Shown: positions 1 through 11,564, counted from the first letter of the stretch. The stretch: 64,000 nucleotides of DNA from Mastigamoeba balamuthi (GCA_902651635.1 CACRSC010000044.1:27448-91447), one strand, 5' to 3'. The notes: generated by a model from the letters alone, not told the origin. Made by a program: numbers and translations.

Positions 1-548
1 CGACCCCGCCACGCAGCTCCGAGTTGCCAATGAGTGCGGCTGGCAGCGCAGGCTGCACGGGAACGAGGCCTGCAGGGGCGACGGGCCGAGCCGAGCATCT
101 GGAACAGGCAGAGCTCTGAGAGCACGGGCGACTCCAGGGCCGCAGGCGCCCTGCAGAGCAAGGCATGCGCGCTCGCTCTCGACGATCGGCCTATTGACTG
201 GAGTCATAACAGAGCCCCTTCTGAGTTCTTCCTCCTCCATCGCTGTGCCTATCGAATGGATTGACCTTCGTGGAACTGTCTGTGCTGCTCAGCATCGGTG
301 GCGCAATTGCACAATCAGCAAGCACGCCCCCGTTCCACCCGACAATCACACGGAGTCGCCCCCTCCTGCGTCGTGATACGGAAACGGGCGCAGGATGCGA
401 GCTACGCCCAACGGCCCCTGATACGCGGGAGATTCTATTCCCCAGAATCGCACCACAGCGATTGAAGGAGGAGGTTCTTCGGGTTTGTCCGCTCCTCTCC
501 AAAAACGAAATCGTCGAACTGTGGTGCACCTCCAATCCGCCGACGGCA
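1..548. other. Upstream region, no gene recognised
   Basis: Open frames here are short and mutually contradictory, and none resembles a known domain. It is probably the 5' flank of the receptor kinase that begins near 549. A further upstream exon cannot be excluded. Confidence 0.4.
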
Positions 549-3500
549 ATGCTCGGCCTGGCTCTGGTCCTCCTCGCAGCCGCACCGTGCGAGGCTATCG
601 CTGCGGGCCCCGCTGCTGCTGCTGCTGCCGTCTCTGCCCAGGACGTGCTGGTCTCGGAGCTCTCGTCGACGATCGCCCGGGGCCACGGGGGCTTGCACAC
701 CAGCGCTTGCAGCCCCCCGCCCGCGTGGGCCCGCTGCGAGGCAGGCCTGCTGGTGAAGATGTGAGCTCTCTCAGCCGCCCGGCTTTTCCGCCCCCCGCTT
801 GCTGTCGGCGTCGCGCAACTGTGGGACCGTGTGTCGGTTTTCTCTGGGAATCTGACCGGTACGTCTGCAACAGTGCACTCGATGGAGGCGTGCCTGGCGA
901 ACTACCGTCGTTCTCGGGGGTGAACTCGTTGAGGGATCTGTGCGGGATTCACCAAAGCCGCAGTGGAGCAGCTGAATGGGGCTGACATCACTTTTACAGA
1001 CAGCTCTCCAACTGTGGGCTCCGAGGGCAGTTCCCCGAGCTCGCGGCCCTTCCAGCGCTCGAGCGCCTGTGCGACCACACAGGCTCTGCGCGCGGATCTT
1101 CTCACACCCCCTGGCAGGGACCTCTCGGGCAACGAGCTGTCGGGCCCCATCCCCGACCTCTGCCCCCTCGCGCGGCTTCGATCATTGTTCGCCTGTTCTC
1201 TTCCTTCCTCTCTTCTCTCCTCAACCCTGCACTCGACAGCAACGTCAGCGGGAACTCGATGCTCTGGGGAGACGTGGCAAGCCATAACCGCAAGCTGGAG
1301 CTCCGATACACGTGCGAGAGACGACTGAATAATCGAGCTAACAGTCCTCCAGGAACACGCGAGTGCGACCGAGGCCGGACTTGAGCTGCCGCAGCAGAGC
1401 AGCACGGTCTTCCGAGAGCCCATGGTAAGCGGGCACACACGGAGGTGTCCAGGGGCCACGAGTGACCTCCGAGTATGCGTGCAGCGTGCAGTGCAGGTTC
1501 CGGTTCACGCACACCGAGGTGCCCGCATTCACGTTCAACCGCACGACCGCCATCCTGGCGGGGATTCCCCTCAACGCCGGCAACCCCTTCTACGACTCCG
1601 TCACGGCAGCGTCGACGACCTGCACGGGCAGCAGGCTCGAGTACCTGGCGGACGAGGCCAACGGGACGTGGGTCGGGAGCTACACGGACCTGCAGGGCGT
1701 CTTCCACCCCGTCATCGACAGCATCTACGCGCTGCGCACGGGCGTGTACATACAGTACATGCCCGCGCAGCTCTACAACCTCTTCGACCTGCTGCGGGGC
1801 CGCACTGCGCGGCTGGCGGTGACGTGCGGGCCCAACAACGCGACGTCGTGCGTTGTCTTCAGAGTCCTGCCGGCGCAGAGCGAGGCCAAGTGCCCCCAGC
1901 GGTGATCCGGCTGCGGCGACGGCGTCGTGACGCCCCCAGAGCAGTGCGACTACGTCTCTCCGCTGTGCTCTGGCTGCCGTTGCATCAACGGGACGACGTG
2001 GAACGGCGCTGAGTGCCAGCCCAGTACGCCTCATTTCACAGATCAGACCCACAATTTCGAATTCAACTTTATCCCGGCAGAGCACGGCGACGGCATCCTT
2101 GTGCCGGGAGAGCAGTGCGAGAAGAGGGGCCTGGGGTGCAACGTGATGCAGGCGACGTGCGAGACCGGGTGGACCTCCAAGTACTCGACAAACTGTGCGT
2201 CTACTGGAAGCGCTGCAAACCTCTGGTGGTCCTCCCAGGCTCAAGTGTCCCCTCCCACCGCAGGCTCCTCATCGTCGTCCACGAGCCTGCAACCCCCGCA
2301 GCGAGGCCACGTGCGGCAGCGCTGCGGGGTGCCGGTGGTGCGAGTCGTACCAGATGTGCCTCGACTCGGGCGCCTACTGCGAGGCCTGCACGGAGCTCTC
2401 CGCGGACCTGTGCTCGAGCTACTCGTGCGCGTGGTGCGATTCCACCGGCGCCTGCTCGCCGGCCTCGACGTGCGTGCAGTGCGACAGCCTCGAGCAGCCG
2501 CGCTGCGGCGACTTCAGCGGGTGCTCGTGGTCCTACTACGCGTCGTCGTGCGTCTCGCGCGAGCGCGCCGCGCAGCTGCCGACCTGCGCGTCGATCACCA
2601 ACTACACGCAGTGCTCCGCGCGCGCGGGCTGCACGTGGTGCGAGGTCACCGCGTCGTGCTGGGACGGCCCGTCGGACTGCAAGCAGTGTAGCGCGCTGGC
2701 CACCGCGACGGCCTGCGCCCCGCCGTGCGCGTGGTGCAACGCGTCGTCGCACTGCCTCTTCCAGCAGCCCTGCACGGCCTGCGCGGGTCGCACGGCCCCC
2801 GAGTGTGCAGCGGACCCCTTCGAGTGCAGCTGGTGCAGGTCGTCGCAGGTGTGTGCGCTCAGGGGCAGCGCGTGCAGCCAGTGCGCCAACGCCACGCGCG
2901 AGGGCGAGTGCGCGACGAGCCCCGGCTGCCGCTGGTGCAGCAGCAACGCGAGCTGCGTCGACGCCAGCGACGGGTTCGCCGCGGCGTGCCTCTGCCAGCG
3001 CCAGCAGCGCGATGCGTGCGCGGGGCAGTGCAAGTGGTGCGACAGCACGCAGATCTGCTCGGACATCGACCGCTCGTGCCCCATCTGCCGCTCCTTTGCT
3101 GCGGTAACGCCCACACAGAACACCCAGACAGCAGAAGACACTCGGAGGGCTCACAGAGGCGGCCACAGGGCGTGTGCAGGAACATGACGGCCTGCGCGTA
3201 CTGCGACATGACGGCTCAGTGCTCGAGGACGACGAGCATGTGCGTGACGTGCGACAAGATCGGCAGGATGGAGCAGTGCCTCGCGTGGAGGTGCCACTGG
3301 GCCAACGGGCTCTGCTCCACGTCCAACTACACGTCACAGCCCTCGCAGTCCAGCGAAGCGGAGCTGCGCACCAAGAACAGCGGCACGAGCATGATAGCCA
3401 TCTACGCTGGCGCAGCAGGCGGCGCTGGATCGGTGCTGCTCATCTGCGCGGTCGCTGCAGCCGTTTTTGTTGCCAGACTTCGGCGCAGTGCCAAGCACAA

Positions 3501-4970
3501 GAGCGACAATAACAAGCACAGCGTCGAGCCGCCCGATGCTGGTGGCGTGATGGCGTCGCCACAGGGGATGCGGACTACTGGCCCAGTTGACAACGACGCA
3601 GACGTCGCCTTCAACCCGAGCGAAGTGCACGTCAAGAAGGCGTCTGCGATGTCCGTGGTGGAGATCACTATCGCTCTTCGAAATCTCCGAGGCCACGGGG
3701 CGGTCGTCACACTGAAGGCCCCCACGTGCCCCAAGATGGCCGTGTCGTTCTCGAGCACCAGCGTGCGGCTGGGCCCGCGAAAGACAGTCAACGTGACGCT
3801 GTACCTGACGCCCAAGTGCTCAGCGGCCATTCACTGCTGTGCAGAGGCTACCTTAACGCCAGGGACCCCGGGGATCAAGCTGCCGATTGTCGTCAACGTG
3901 GCGCCTTCGTGCTTCCTGGACATGGACGACCTGGAGTTCGGGGAGGTCGTGGGGGAGGGCTGCTACGGCAAAGTCAGCCGGGGCAGGTGGAAGGGCCAGC
4001 CCGTGGCGCTCAAGGAGGTCATACAACTCGTCAAGGACCTCGAGGAGACCCGCCGAGAGATAGACCTGCTCAGCAGGCTGCGCTCACCGTACATCGTCAC
4101 CTTCTTCGGCACCGCCATGACCGCCGACAGGACCGTTCTCGTGATGGGTACGCGAGGACTGCTCGCTCTTATCATTCGGTGACTGTTGCCAATTGTCCTT
4201 CTGCAGAGCTCGCGGAGTACGGCAACCTGGCATCGATTGTGGAGAAGAAGCCCGAGCTTCTGACAGATACCTTGTCCAAGAAGATCGCGTGCGACATCTG
4301 CGCGGGAATGGCATTCCTCCACGCGTCCTCCATTGTTCACCGAGGTACTCTTCTCAGTGGACTTATTTTCAAGAAGCTTGTCTGACGGGGTGTTGCGCTC
4401 TGCAGACCTCAAGGCGGAGAACGTTCTCGTTTTCACCCTCAGCGAGTCCCCCGTCAACGCAAAGGTCAGCGATTTCGGGACCAGCCGCATGGTCAGCGAT
4501 AGTGGGTCGCAGGCCTACACCAAGGCACGCACACTCCACTCCTCTGCCCGCGTAGGTATCTGACTCTGCGCTTTGTTGCTTTCCGACAAGGGGGTCGGAA
4601 CGCCTGCGTACGTGGCGCCAGAGGTGCTCGAGGGACGTCCGTACAGCCTCAAGGTCGATGTCTACGGGTTTGCGCTGGTCCTGTGGGAGCTCGAGACGCA
4701 CAAAAGGCCCTACAACGATTTTGTCTCCTGCGTTCGTCTCCCTGCACTCATTCTCTTTCTCTCGTCAACACTGACCACACGCACCACGCCTGTTGTGCCG
4801 TACAGTTCGCAGTGACCAAGTTCGTGTGCGAGGGCAAGAGGCTCCCAACTGACGGCTGCGCTCATGCTGCTCTCATTCAAGCCTGTTGGTCCCAGAACCC
4901 GGCCGACCGTCCTTCGTTCGACGACATTCTCCAGCGGATTTCCGCGTCACAGACCTCTGCCGCACTGTAG
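549..4970 (+). CDS. LRR/PSI receptor-type TKL protein kinase, multi-exon
   Basis: Predicted single-pass surface receptor with a cytosolic kinase. The start at 549 gives a signal peptide (MLGLALVLLAAAPCEA). Plant-type LRRs follow in small exons (LDGGVPGELPSFSGV near 880; NELSGPIPDL near 1130), then a CGDGVV..EQCD module (1909-2160), about nine Cys-rich PSI-like units with recurring GCxWC (2302-3330), a TM segment (3391-3480), an Ig-like MSP/ASH-type module (3600-3905) and a kinase domain. Kinase motifs are complete: GEGCYG, VALKEV, HRDLKAEN, DFGTSR, GTPAYVAPE, and D-Y-G-F in subdomain IX. Frame-supported introns: 2024-2080, 2181-2301, 3104-3168, 4148-4206, 4345-4405, 4525-4590 (GC-AG), 4723-4805. 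Exons before 1460 are only partly resolved. An in-frame TGA at 1903-1905, just before CGDG, is not removed by any plausible intron, so this allele may be disabled or the base miscalled. The TKL assignment rests on kinase motifs; the ligand is unknown. Confidence 0.8.
4525..4590 (+). other. GC-AG intron in receptor kinase
   Basis: Splicing AAG|GCACGC to ACAAG|GGGG joins AYTK to GVGTPAYVAPE. This matches the activation segment FTKGIGTPVYM of the second receptor kinase at 35.4 kb. The only GT donor nearby would add about ten residues and leave a 35-nt intron. The kinase pseudogene at 10.2 kb keeps the same GCACGC donor. Confidence 0.7.
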
Positions 4971-5410
4971 AGAAACTGTGCCACCTCACGATGTTCCACA
5001 ACACCTACTCCTTTCACAACTTAAGCCTGCCCTGTACGCACGCAATGGCGAATCATTATCCGGAAGGTCCGATTCGGCCCTTCGGTTTGGTGTGCTGCAT
5101 GCGGCCGTGGGCGTGTGGCCGACTCATAAGCAAACACAGATAAAGAGAACCCAACAGGGGCTGGTTGACAATGGAGCACTGGCACACGGTTGTGACACAT
5201 TGCCAGAAGCGGCCTGGGAAAAGGGGATGCTCTACGGTAAGACAGGAATAATCTCGTCTTGGATACGTAACTGGATTTATGTACTTGACTTAAACGTCGT
5301 AGCCAAGCAACGCCTATGTTGCTGCTGTCTGAATGACCTTCGAACAGGCCGCAAGATACGGGCAGAGCAAAACAGAGTCATAGCAGCTCAGAGCCCTAAT
5401 TTCCTTACAC
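4971..5410. other. Intergenic, nothing recognised
   Basis: No domain-like reading frame, RNA gene or repeat recognised on either strand. Confidence 0.5.
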
Positions 5411-5740
5411 CATGGCCTCACAGCAGGAGCAGCGGCAGGTACCTCGACGGGCGCGACCCGAACATGACGCAGCCGCTGCTGACGGACCGCCCATCCCACA
5501 CAGTGGAAGCTGGTTCCCGTGCCCCGATGGCCGCTTCGTGATCCAGAGCTGCAAAAACCACGGCTTCCTCGACGGGCGCAACAACGGCATGACCGACCCT
5601 CTCATCGCCTACAGGAAGCCATTCCCCACGGACTTCTACCTGCAGTGGTCGCTTGTCCCGGTGTCGCACGAGTCGCACGAGGCCATCCTGAGCTGCAGTA
5701 GCGGCGGTAACCTCGACGGGCGTGACAACTGGCCATCTTC
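5411..5740 (+). pseudogene. Beta-trefoil (lectin-like) pseudogene fragment
   Basis: Clear remains of the family seen at 6783, 8049, 11637 and 12541. The first repeat (RYLDGRDPNMTQPLLTDRP) is in one frame. The second and third (GFLDGRNNGMTDPL, FYLQWSLVPVSHESHEA) are in another, so there is at least one frameshift near 5500. The third repeat stops after NLDGRDNW and the usual ending (HWIIKP) is missing. The N-terminus before SRSSG is also absent. It lies in direct orientation close behind the receptor kinase, consistent with local duplication and decay. Confidence 0.75.
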
Positions 5741-6782
5741 TGGGAGAGACATTGACCTCCTTCCTTATTTGTCTGCTTCGTGGGCATTAGCGTGCTTAAC
5801 AGTACGGTCAGGTTCGGGTTGGCTACTTTCAGAGGAAACCGGCACCTTGCCCCTCGGGACTGCCGCACTCTTCTGGCGGGACCGCGCAGGGCCAGGGGTC
5901 GCCGAGGCCGAGCCCTGAAGCAACCTGCGGCCAGAACCTTGCAGGAGCCGAGGTCTGGGGTTCTCGACGTGGGTGGTTGTTGTGGGGCCGTTGGGGCCTG
6001 CCACCGGACACGCGAGCCCACGACTGGGCAGAAGGAGGAGGACTCCCACCACCCTACGACTGCAGTCCACGAGGGTGCTCCCAAGAAAAACAAAAAAAAC
6101 AAACGAGGTGGGCAGAAGGAAGGAGGATTTCTCGCCCTCCGAAGACCCGCCAGTCGCTCCTTCGTCTCTCCTCTGTTGAGCCAGGGCCCACGGTAGATGT
6201 ACGAACTGAGCGGAAAATTGTGGGTCTGGATTATCTCTTGGTGGTGCTGGTGTACCCCCAGGGGGTCCGGTGAGCTTATCCCAGCCAGAAGAACGCTCCA
6301 AGGCAGAAGCGGGTGGCCTCATGCTTGGAACAAGCAGTGTAAATTGGAGGTACGCGTTGCGTTATGTGCGTTAACAGAGCTGTCGTCAAGTGCTGTGCTT
6401 CAGCACGTGCCGATGACATGCTTGCGGTGCCCGGTGCCCGATAGTGATAGAGCCCATCTCACTCGTTGGAGGGCGCTACTTGGCAGGCGAGTGGCAGTGT
6501 TGCCTGCAGCAGCCGCCGCCAACAAAATTAAGATCACCCTGCCGGGACACACTCAACGGCCACCCGGAAGAAGTGGAAAAGATCCATGGGCGAGTGAGCC
6601 GAGCCGATACAATTCTGAGCTCAAAGATCACAGAACCGTGTGCGAAAGGACATCAGGATCACAGACATACTGGATAGTCACCAGTTTCTTCTCAAGGCCA
6701 CTCAATTGTTGAATGCACTACGGAGAGGGAAGGGTCTCAGAGGTTGGTTGGAGACACCCAGTGCTGTCAGGTGTGGCACGCC
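5741..6782. other. Intergenic, nothing recognised
   Basis: About 1 kb of high-GC sequence with no domain-like frame. Scattered ORFs of up to 185 codons on both strands have no family signature and look like GC-driven chance ORFs. Confidence 0.45.
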
Positions 6783-7262
6783 TCAGATCGGCTTGATGAT
6801 CCAGTGGAGGACCCTGTCTTCCGCAGGTGGGCGGAACGTGATCAGCGGCTCCCTCGTTTCAGCGTTGCGCCCGTCGAGGTAGCCACCGCTGCTGCGGCTA
6901 AGGAGGGCCACGTCCGACTCGTGCGACACCGGGACGAGCGACCACTGCAGGTAGAAGTCGTTGGGGTATGGTTGCCTGTAGGCGATGAGAATCTCTCTCG
7001 TTCCCGGGCCACGACCATCGAGGAAGCTGCGGCTGCTGCAGCTCTGGATCGCGAAGCGCCCATCGGTGATGGGCACCAGCACCCACTGCAGGTGGGGATC
7101 GTTCTGGGGCGAGCGGTCCGTCAGCAGCGGCTGCGTCGTGTTAGGGTCCCTTCCGTCAAGGTACCAGCCGCTGCTCCTGCTCTGGATCGTGAACCTCTGC
7201 TCCGCTGCCGAGCAGCAGACGAGGCCGAGGCAGGCGATGCTCGTAATCAGGAGAACTCTCAT
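6783..7262 (-). CDS. Secreted three-repeat beta-trefoil (lectin-like) protein
   Basis: A 159-aa intronless ORF. The signal peptide is MRVLLITSIACLGLVCCSAAEQ, ending in a typical small-residue cleavage site. Three internal repeats of about 45 residues follow, each with F/A-x-x-Q/S-S-x-SS-G-x-Y/F-LDGR and a trailing LQW or HW. Three such units with Gln-Trp are expected for a beta-trefoil of the ricin-B/fascin-like superfamily. No classical ricin QxW sugar site is obvious, so carbohydrate binding is inference. It lies on the opposite strand to its closest relative at 8049, the two being divergent across 790 bp. The ORF is complete and ends in HWIIKPI. Confidence 0.85.
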   Translation of the reverse strand: MRVLLITSIACLGLVCCSAAEQRFTIQSRSSGWYLDGRDPNTTQPLLTDRSPQNDPHLQWVLVPITDGRFAIQSCSSRSFLDGRGPGTREILIAYRQPYPNDFYLQWSLVPVSHESDVALLSRSSGGYLDGRNAETREPLITFRPPAEDRVLHWIIKPI

Positions 7263-8048
7263 CTGGGGTGTTACCGATGAGTTTTATGAACCGCCAGTCT
7301 CGGAGCAGGTATGTACTACAATGGTGTGGCGCTTTCTCCGCTGGCCGAGAGAAAGGTCGAGGGAAGAGTACCGGAGGTTGAAGACTACGAGTGGAGTGAT
7401 GCCACGCGAGTGACTATTGCGTTGTGAAAGAGAGAAGAAACCGCAGCACCGGTGGAGAGACCCTGGCTTCTGTCCGGTGTCGCAGAATGTCAGAAATGTG
7501 CGATACTAACTCAATACGGAAAATCGAGAGCCCAGACGGTTTGGCCGGGCCCCGGGGCTTTTCTCTCACTCCCGATAGGAGAATAGACCGCGAGGCCTGT
7601 AGATATATCCCCTCGCATGCTTACAGCACCACTCTACCTCTGCTTTCACAGATTTTGATGGAAAGAGCGGATGCGCTGAGCAAGTTTATCTTTCTTACCT
7701 TTTGATACGGTGGAGTAAAAGCAGGTCGGCTTAGAACATTTGGAAAAAACCTTTGTGTCCGCGTCCAAATGTTCTCTACCATTTCTCATACTACTGACGT
7801 CAATTACAATTGAACTATGTCAAATCATCTGACGTGGACATAGTATCTACCCGCCGTTACTCCTGTTTCCTAGTATTTCTTATCTTTCACCCCACAACAG
7901 TCACTTGTGTCCACTTGTTCTCAACCGACGGGTACTCTTCCCCCTTGGCCTCTTGGCCTCTTGGCATCGCTCGCATGCCACACCGCCCGTCCTTCCCTAA
8001 TCAGCGTTTGGCGGTAAATCTGCGTCCTCCAGCACCCCATATCCCCAG
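7263..8048. other. Divergent intergenic region between two beta-trefoil genes
   Basis: Shared 5' region of the genes at 7262 (minus) and 8049 (plus). It holds a TGACGTCA palindrome and a TGACGTGG site (7795-7837). It also holds a segment at about 7377-7585 that recurs at about 9478-9680 (same order of blocks such as cgcagaatgtcagaaatg), marking a local direct duplication. No ORF is convincing. Confidence 0.55.
7795..7837 (+). promoter_or_regulatory. CRE-like TGACGTCA and TGACGTGG pair
   Basis: TGACGTCA at 7795-7802 is a perfect bZIP/CRE palindrome. TGACGTGG follows at 7830-7837. They lie about 210-255 bp upstream of the beta-trefoil gene at 8049. A second TGACGTCA precedes the paralogue at 12541. 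Regulatory function is inferred from motif identity and recurrence. Confidence 0.4.
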
Positions 8049-8528
8049 ATGAGAGCACTAGTGATTGCGAGCATCGCCTGCCTCTGCTTCGTCTGCTGCT
8101 CGGCAGCGGAGCAGAGGTTCTCGATCCAGAGCAGGAGCAGTGGCATGTACCTCGACGGGCGCGCCCCAGGCATGACACAGCTCGTGCTGACGGACCGCCC
8201 ACCCCACGACGACCTCTACTTGCAGTGGACGCTGGTGCCCGTCACCGACGGCCGCTTCGCGATCAAGAGCTGCAGCAGCGGTGGCTTCCTCGACGGTCGC
8301 GCTGCGGGAATGCATACCCCCGTAATCACCTTCAGAGAGCTGACGCCCAACGACTTCTGCCTTCAGTGGTCGCTGGTCCCGGTGTCGCACGAGTCGGACG
8401 TGGCCCTCCTCAGCCGCAGCAGTGGCGGGTATCTTGACGGACGTGCTGCCGGGATTCATGACCCAGCGATCACTTTCCGCCCACCTGCCGACGACCTGTA
8501 CCTCCACTGGATCATCAAGCCGATCTGA
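8049..8528 (+). CDS. Secreted three-repeat beta-trefoil (lectin-like) protein
   Basis: A 159-aa intronless ORF with signal peptide MRALVIASIACLCFVCCSAAEQ, close to that of the gene at 6783-7262. The three trefoil repeats begin SRSSGMYLDGR, SCSSGGFLDGR and SRSSGGYLDGR, each followed by a Pro-rich turn and LQW/HW, and the protein ends HWIIKPI. It is the same length as its divergent neighbour, which supports the start. Probably exported, perhaps binding glycans of bacteria or of the cell coat; that role is inferred from fold only. Confidence 0.87.
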   Translation: MRALVIASIACLCFVCCSAAEQRFSIQSRSSGMYLDGRAPGMTQLVLTDRPPHDDLYLQWTLVPVTDGRFAIKSCSSGGFLDGRAAGMHTPVITFRELTPNDFCLQWSLVPVSHESDVALLSRSSGGYLDGRAAGIHDPAITFRPPADDLYLHWIIKPI

Positions 8529-9477
8529 GGCAGGCCACACCCAAGAGGTATTGGCTGGAGTTATCTCCGAATGCCTTTTTGGAATGTCTCCTCGCCATTG
8601 CTGTATCTTCAACAATGAAATGGCCTTGAGATTAGTAAGAGAGGTGTCTACTGACGTGCGCAACGCAAAACTAAGTGCCCCAGGGACATTGTGCCCAACG
8701 CAGTGCGACTACGATTCTCCGCTGTGCTCGGGCTGCCGTTGCATCCGCACTCGACTCGGGCACGTACTGCGAGGCCTGCACGGAGCTCTCCACCGACCTG
8801 TGCTCGAGCTACTCGCGCACGCGGTGCCACTGCACCGGTGTCTGCTCCCAGAATATGAGCGACAGCCTGGAGCAGCCACACTGTGCGGTGACTTCAGCGG
8901 GTGCTCGTGGTCCTACTACGTTTCGTCGCGCGTCCAGGAAAGGCCGTAGTAGCCCTCCTCCGCCACGACCTGAGCGAACTCCAGGTCGTCCAAAGGCAGT
9001 CGGGCATGTGGAAGGGCCAGCCCGTGGCTCAAGTAGGTCATGCAGCTCGCCAAGGACCTCGAGGAGACCCGCCGAGAGATCGACCTGCTCAGCAGGCTGC
9101 GCTCGTCGTCCATCGCCTAGCTACGCGAGGGCTGCCCGCTCATGCATCGGTGACTGTCTAATTCTCCTTCTGCAGAGCTCGCGGAGTACGGCAACCCGGC
9201 ATCCATTGTGGAGAAGGCCCAGTTTCTGACAGACACCCGGGGATGCCACTCCACGTCCTCCATTGTTCACCGAGGTGCTCTCCTCAGTGGCCCTATGTTC
9301 GAGAAGCCTGTCTGGACGGGGTGTTGCGCTCCGCAGACCTCCAACCTCAGCGATTCCCCCGTCTAAGCCATTGGGAGCTTATTCCCGTCATGCATCTCGC
9401 CCGACGGTATGCACGATTCTCACTTTGCCTGGCCTCGACCACGGCACCAATTCCTGGGTGGCGCTTACTCATATGTA

Positions 9478-9680
9478 GGTTGAAGTGGCGTGATACCACG
9501 CTAGTGACTATTTGTGTTGCGAAAGAAACCGCAGCACCACCGATGAAGAGAGAGACCGGGTGGCTTCTATCAAAGTCGCAGAATGTCAGAAATGTACGAT
9601 ACTCACTCGGAAAAACAGAGCCCAGGCGGTTGGGTAGGGCTGAGGGGGTGCTTTTCTCTCGCCCCCCGATTGAACTGGCC
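9478..9680 (+). repeat. Second copy of intergenic segment from about 7377-7585
   Basis: Shares long runs of matching blocks with 7377-7585 (gttgaag..gtgataccacg, aagaaaccgcagcacc, cgcagaatgtcagaaatg, cttttctctc). It has small indels and is in the same orientation. It lies inside the kinase pseudogene, so the duplication carried trefoil-gene flank and kinase fragments together. Confidence 0.65.
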
Positions 9681-9862
9681 TGGCAGGGTTTCACCTGACG
9701 GCTTACGACTGGCTGCGGGCCAGCAATGCTGCACTGCACACCTCTGGGGTTTTCTCAAGGCATGCACCGCGTTGTCCCCGCTTTACAGCGCAGCTGATTC
9801 CGCCACCTTAAAATCGTTAAAATCGGGTCCCTTTTTCAGGCAATTGAGGCTGGGTCGGTTTA

Positions 9863-9981
9863 CGTTGCCTCGCTGCGGGGGTTGCAGCTGCTCGTGGACG
9901 ATGACGAGGAGCCTGCGGTGGGAGGGGACACTTTGAGCCTGGGAGGGCCACCAGAGGTTTGCAGCGCTTCCCGTAGACGCA
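9863..9981 (-). repeat. Inverted copy of a receptor-kinase intron
   Basis: The reverse complement matches 2196-2312 of the intact receptor kinase over almost its whole length (the intron at 2181-2301 and its 3' exon edge). The flanking pseudogene sequence is in direct orientation, and just downstream the match resumes at parental position about 2534. Confidence 0.8.
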
Positions 9982-10522
9982 CTACTCGTCGTCGTGCGCC
10001 TCGCGCACCGCGCAGCTGTAGGCCTGTGTCTATCATCTGCACGTGGCGCGAGGTCACTGCGTCGTGTTGGGACGGTCCGTCGGACTGCAAGCAGTGCAGC
10101 ACGCTGGCCACCGTGTAGGCCTGCTCTGATGGAGTCCCTCAATGATTGCGGGACCAGTCGCATGGTCATCGACCGAGGGCCAACACCAAGGCACGCGCAC
10201 TCCGCACTCCGCCGGCGTACGATTCTGATGCCGCGCTTTGCTGCTTCCCGACCATGAGGGGCCCTACAACGACTCAGTCTCCTGCGTTCGTCTCCCCCAA
10301 CACACTCTCTGCTCGACCATCGCTGACCACACGCATCATGCCTGCCCTGCCGCGCAGTTCGCAGTGGCCAAGATCGTGTGCGAGAACAAGAGGCTGTCCA
10401 CTGGCGGCTGCGCTCATGCTGCCGTCGTACGAGCCTTCTGGGTTCAGAACCCGGCCGACCGCCCTTCGTTCGACGCCATTCTCCAACGGATTTCCTCTCA
10501 AGGAACCTCTGCGCCACCGTAG

Positions 10523-11430
10523 AGTCGCTCTCGCGACCTCACGATATGCCACAACACCCTCCCAGCGTTCTCTCGCAAAACAACACTGCCTTGCTGGTCA
10601 ATCGAAGGTGCAGCATGCCCAACGGATGGCCTTTCCTCGCCATTTCCGCATAGTGGAGTTCGCCTGGAGCATAAAATTCCCAGGAGACGTCTCACGCCCA
10701 GCAGTTATCATTAAGGCGTCCCTTGAGCTTCACGGAAACGAAAGGGCAGGGCAAGTCGATGCACTCCTTAAGGTCATGCTCTACTGAGCTGCTGCGCGCA
10801 CCCCACAACTCTCCAAGAAAGCCTTCGGCCCAGAAATCTGAAGGAGCGGCCACCGGTTGGCGCCCCTTTTTCCGCCTATCTCGGCCCGCGACGCTCCTCA
10901 GAGCAATTTGGTGGTCGAGCACCCCACCCAGAAGCAAGGCGCAGCAAGGCGATCACGGAACCGCTCCTAGAGAACAAGCCCCGTCTGAGTTTGGGTATAG
11001 TGAGGAAAAACTGACCTCCAGAGAACGCAGAGGGAACCTTTCATCTAGAAGATATCCCGCCGCGTTCACGACGGTTCACGGCGCGGCGCCATGTCAGAAC
11101 CGCCGCGATCATGCATAGGACACCAAAAAGCGGCCGCACCGATCGCAAGCTCGCTTCGTGGGCGTTTTGGGGCCAGAGAGGCCCATCCACCCACGAGGTC
11201 CCTCGGAGTTGATTTCCTGGGAACTTCTCTTGAATTCCATGAAATATTAAAGAAGCGAACCGCTGGTGCCGTGAGCTGCTCACGACGGGAAATCCTCTAC
11301 ATCTCCGCCTCGCACGCTCACCAGGGAGAATCATACTCTCGAGGTCAGATCCGGCGTTGATGCAATTATTCCAGACGGGCCGAAGGAAGAAGACTCTTAG
11401 ACCAATTAACCGGTTTGGCCATTTTTCATT
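10523..11430. other. Intergenic, nothing recognised
   Basis: About 900 bp with no domain-like reading frame. Open frames up to 131 codons have no recognisable content. Confidence 0.45.
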
Positions 11431-11564
11431 ACGTCGGAGCCGAGGCTCGCCCGTTTTTCGTGAACGTCAGAGCCGAGATTCTATGCTCTTTCTTAAAACG
11501 TCAGAGCCGAGCTTCGCCTGCTTTTCATCAACGTCAGAGCCGATCGGCCGCATGACGTCCGAGC
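11431..11564 (+). promoter_or_regulatory. Tandem ACGTCAGAGCCGA motif array
   Basis: The 13-mer acgtcagagccga occurs exactly at 11464, 11498 and 11531, with an acgtcggagccga variant at 11431 and a partial acgtccgagc at 11555. Spacing is 33, 34, 33 and then 24 bp. The array ends about 75 bp before the ATG of the beta-trefoil gene at 11637. Phased copies of one motif right before a start suggest a transcription-factor array with a bZIP-like ACGTCA core. Confidence 0.65.

Larger units (their letters stand above)
8690..10522 (+). pseudogene. Rearranged pseudogene of the LRR/PSI receptor kinase
   Basis: A decayed partial copy of the gene at 549-4970. Recognisable blocks, in order: the EQCD-type module (8693-8745), PSI-like units (8750-8945), kinase N-lobe (8985-9115), catalytic region with ELAEYGN (9175-9235) and the segment around its intron (to about 9330). 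Unrelated and duplicated intergenic DNA follows, then an inverted copy of a parental intron (9863-9981), PSI sequence (9985-10115), DFG-region remains (10140-10200) and the C-lobe (10255-10522). The last exon still reads KIVCENKRLSTGG to ISSQGTSAPP and the TAG is kept. Introns are retained, so this arose by DNA duplication and not by retrocopying. Numerous frameshifts and missing exons exclude function. Confidence 0.85.

Noticed and set aside
2201-3337. Long minus-strand ORF over the PSI repeats
   Set aside because: Shadow of the Cys-rich coding strand; Arg/Ala-rich with no domain.
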